Below, in pieces: positions 62,308-64,000 of a stretch of DNA of 64,000 bases. Location: contig NZ_CANLFS010000005.1 in NCBI RefSeq assembly GCF_947490095.1, positions 1 through 64,000 of the forward strand. Direction: 5' to 3'. This DNA comes from an uncultured Halomonas sp. (GTDB lineage Bacteria > Pseudomonadota > Gammaproteobacteria > Pseudomonadales > Halomonadaceae). The position numbers and the translations under genes are program-made. The first letter of the stretch is position 1. The number at the start of each line of letters is the position of its first letter. The notes beneath the pieces are model-generated. The model did no database searches and was not told where the DNA came from. It saw only the letters and a list, made by a program, of their open reading frames with translations.

Positions 62308-64000
62308 TCAGCCACCGAGTTCGGCCTCCATGGCTTCCAGGGCCTCCTCGGCGGCGAGCCAGTCCGCCTCCAGGTCGTCGAGCCGGGACTTTAGCTCGCC
62401 CTGGCGGGCCAGGGTCGTGGTGAGCTCGTCCTTGCGGGCGGGGTCGGTATAGAGCTCGGCATCGCCCAGGGCCTCCTCCACCTCGGCGAGCTCGGCCTGG
62501 ATCTTCTCCATGGCCTGCTCGGCGCGGTCGCGCTGTTTCTTCAACGGGCGCAGCTTCTCGCGCAACTCGGCGGCGGCGCGACGCGATGCCTTGCGATCCT
62601 CCCGGGGAGTGCCTTCCTCGGCCTGACGCTCCGCCTTGTCGCCCCGAGCCTCGCGCCGCTCGCCCTCCAGGCGCGCCTTGAGCCAGGCGCGATAGTCCTC
62701 GAGGTCGCCGTCGAAGGGCTCCACCCGATGATCGGCCACCCGCCAGAACTCGTCCACGCTGGCCCGCAGCAGATGGCGGTCGTGGGAGACGATGATCACC
62801 GTGCCCTCGAAGCCTGCCAGGGCCTCGGTCAGCGCCTCGCGCATCTCGAGGTCCAGGTGGTTGGTCGGCTCATCGAGCAGCAGCAGGTTAGGCTTCTGCC
62901 AGGCCACCAGGGAAAGCGCCAGGCGCGCCTTCTCTCCCCCCGAGAAGCGCCCCACCTCACCGAAGACATCGTCGCCCGGGAACCCGAAACCACCCAGGAA
63001 GTTGCGGATCTCCTGGTCGCTGGCGGTGGGCGACAGGCGCTGCACATGCATGAAGGGCGTGGCGGCGAGATCCAGCCCCTCCAGCTGGTGCTGGGCAAAG
63101 TAGCCGACCTTGAGGTGTTCGCCCGCGATGCGCTTGCCGGAGAGCAGCGCAAGCTCCCCGGTGAGTGTCTTGATCAGCGTCGACTTGCCGGCACCATTGG
63201 GGCCCAGCAGGCCAATACGCTGGCCGGGCAGCAGCGTCAGCTTGACGCCGTCGAGCTGGACCTTCTCTGTCCCCGACGCCTCGCCCCGGGGGCGATATCC
63301 CAGCCGCGCCTCGTCCAGCACCAGCAGCGGATGGGACGTCTTGTCCGCGGCGGGCAGGCTGAAGTGAAACGGCGAGTCGGCGTGGGCCACGGCGATATCG
63401 CCCATGCGCTCGAGCATCTTCAGGCGGCTCTGGGCCGCGCGGGCCTTGGTGGCCTTGGCGCGGAAGCGTGCCACGAAGCGCTCGATCTCCTCGCGCCGCG
63501 CCTGCTGCTTGGCGGCCTCGGCCTGCTGCAGCGCCAGCTTCTCGGCCCGGGTACGCTCGAAGGTGGTGTAGTTACCACGATAGAGCTCCAGGGAGCGGCG
63601 ATCGAAATGCACGATGCAGTCACACACCGCGTCCAGGAAGTCGCGGTCGTGGGAGATCAGCAGCAGGGTCCCGGGGTAGCGCGCAAGCCACTGTTCGAGC
63701 CACAGCAGGGCATCGAGGTCGAGGTGGTTGGTGGGCTCGTCCAGCAGCAGCAAATCGGAGGGCATGAACAGGGTGCGCGCCAGGTTGACGCGCATCCGCC
63801 AGCCCCCGGAGAAGGACGACAGGGGGCGGTCCAGATCCTGCTGCGAGAAGCCGAGGCCCACCAGCAGCTGGGCGGCCTTGGCCGGCGCGCTGTAGCCGTC
63901 CAGGGCCTCGATGACCCCATGCAGCTCGGCCTCGCGGTGGTCGTCGCCCGCCTGGCGGGCCGCCTCCAAGGCCGCCTCGGCGCGGCGCAGTTCGGCGTGG
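62308..64000 (-). CDS. ABC-F family ATPase, YheS-like (5' truncated by window)
   Basis: The frame is open to the last base, so the N-terminal part with the first Walker A lies outside the window. Visible are the first signature FSGGWRMRV and Walker B LLLLDEPTNHLD, the interdomain linker (about 80 residues, Lys/Arg-rich helices), the second Walker A GPNGAGKST, signature FSGGEKARL and Walker B LLLLDEPTNHLD, and a C-terminal coiled coil (about the last 100 residues). No transmembrane segments. ABC-F proteins act on ribosomes. Length and linker fit YheS better than EttA or Uup, but this is a judgement by eye. Confidence 0.88.
   Translation of the reverse strand, partial: HAELRRAEAALEAARQAGDDHREAELHGVIEALDGYSAPAKAAQLLVGLGFSQQDLDRPLSSFSGGWRMRVNLARTLFMPSDLLLLDEPTNHLDLDALLWLEQWLARYPGTLLLISHDRDFLDAVCDCIVHFDRRSLELYRGNYTTFERTRAEKLALQQAEAAKQQARREEIERFVARFRAKATKARAAQSRLKMLERMGDIAVAHADSPFHFSLPAADKTSHPLLVLDEARLGYRPRGEASGTEKVQLDGVKLTLLPGQRIGLLGPNGAGKSTLIKTLTGELALLSGKRIAGEHLKVGYFAQHQLEGLDLAATPFMHVQRLSPTASDQEIRNFLGGFGFPGDDVFGEVGRFSGGEKARLALSLVAWQKPNLLLLDEPTNHLDLEMREALTEALAGFEGTVIIVSHDRHLLRASVDEFWRVADHRVEPFDGDLEDYRAWLKARLEGERREARGDKAERQAEEGTPREDRKASRRAAAELREKLRPLKKQRDRAEQAMEKIQAELAEVEEALGDAELYTDPARKDELTTTLARQGELKSRLDDLEADWLAAEEALEAMEAELGG

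Overview
The window looks like chromosomal DNA from a halophilic or marine gammaproteobacterium close to Halomonas. This is inferred from high-GC housekeeping blocks with gammaproteobacterial order (hemC-hemD-hemX-hemY; argH-lptM-lysA-dapF-DUF484-xerC-HAD; engB / cytochrome c4 / dsbA) together with a TMAO reductase operon and a large inositol locus. No rRNA, tRNA, CRISPR array or intact mobile element was seen.

Layout. 1-993 is the 3' end of a protein built from about 88-residue tandem repeats. 1047-5653 (minus strand) is a compact torE-torC-torA-torD operon for anaerobic TMAO respiration. 5954-8335 holds the carboxynorspermidine dehydrogenase/decarboxylase pair for polyamine synthesis. 8682-21767 is a lower-GC sugar/cyclitol module: a LacI-type regulator, a Gfo/Idh/MocA dehydrogenase, an oxidative aldose set (IlvD/Edd sugar-acid dehydratase, SMP-30 lactonase, HpcH-type aldolase, XylB-like SDR), then an IolD paralogue, a second Gfo/Idh/MocA dehydrogenase, an IolE/IolI-like TIM-barrel protein and a sugar-porter MFS transporter. 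Two near-identical 14-bp operators of LacI type (9877-9890 and 15847-15860) precede its two transcription blocks. A dead IS481-family transposase fragment (21972-22254) and a tandem 50-bp repeat separate it from the next module.

22470-36799 is a complete classical myo-inositol locus. A nine-gene minus-strand operon reads ibpA-iatP-iatA-SDR-PhyH dioxygenase-iolC/DUF2090 fusion-iolD-iolE-iolA. It diverges from an RpiR-type regulator, iolG and iolB, with palindromes between them. Together these take inositol through import, oxidation, dehydration, ring opening, isomerisation, phosphorylation, aldol cleavage and conversion to acetyl-CoA. The first module has ring-processing paralogues (IolD, IolG-like, IolE-like) but no iolB, iolC or iolA, so any ring-opened product would have to feed the second module. 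That dependency, the added aldose arm and the oxygenase are the least conventional biology here.

36869-64000 is mostly core metabolism: a TauE/SafE exporter, gap divergent from pyk-mgsA, two overlapping crcB/fluC genes of which one has lost the Phe-box residues, a large MscS-type channel, haem synthesis genes, lysine/arginine synthesis genes with xerC, engB, cytochrome c4, dsbA, an EEP-family hydrolase, a TRAP permease pair without a binding protein, thiD, dtd and the 3' part of an ABC-F ATPase running off the end.
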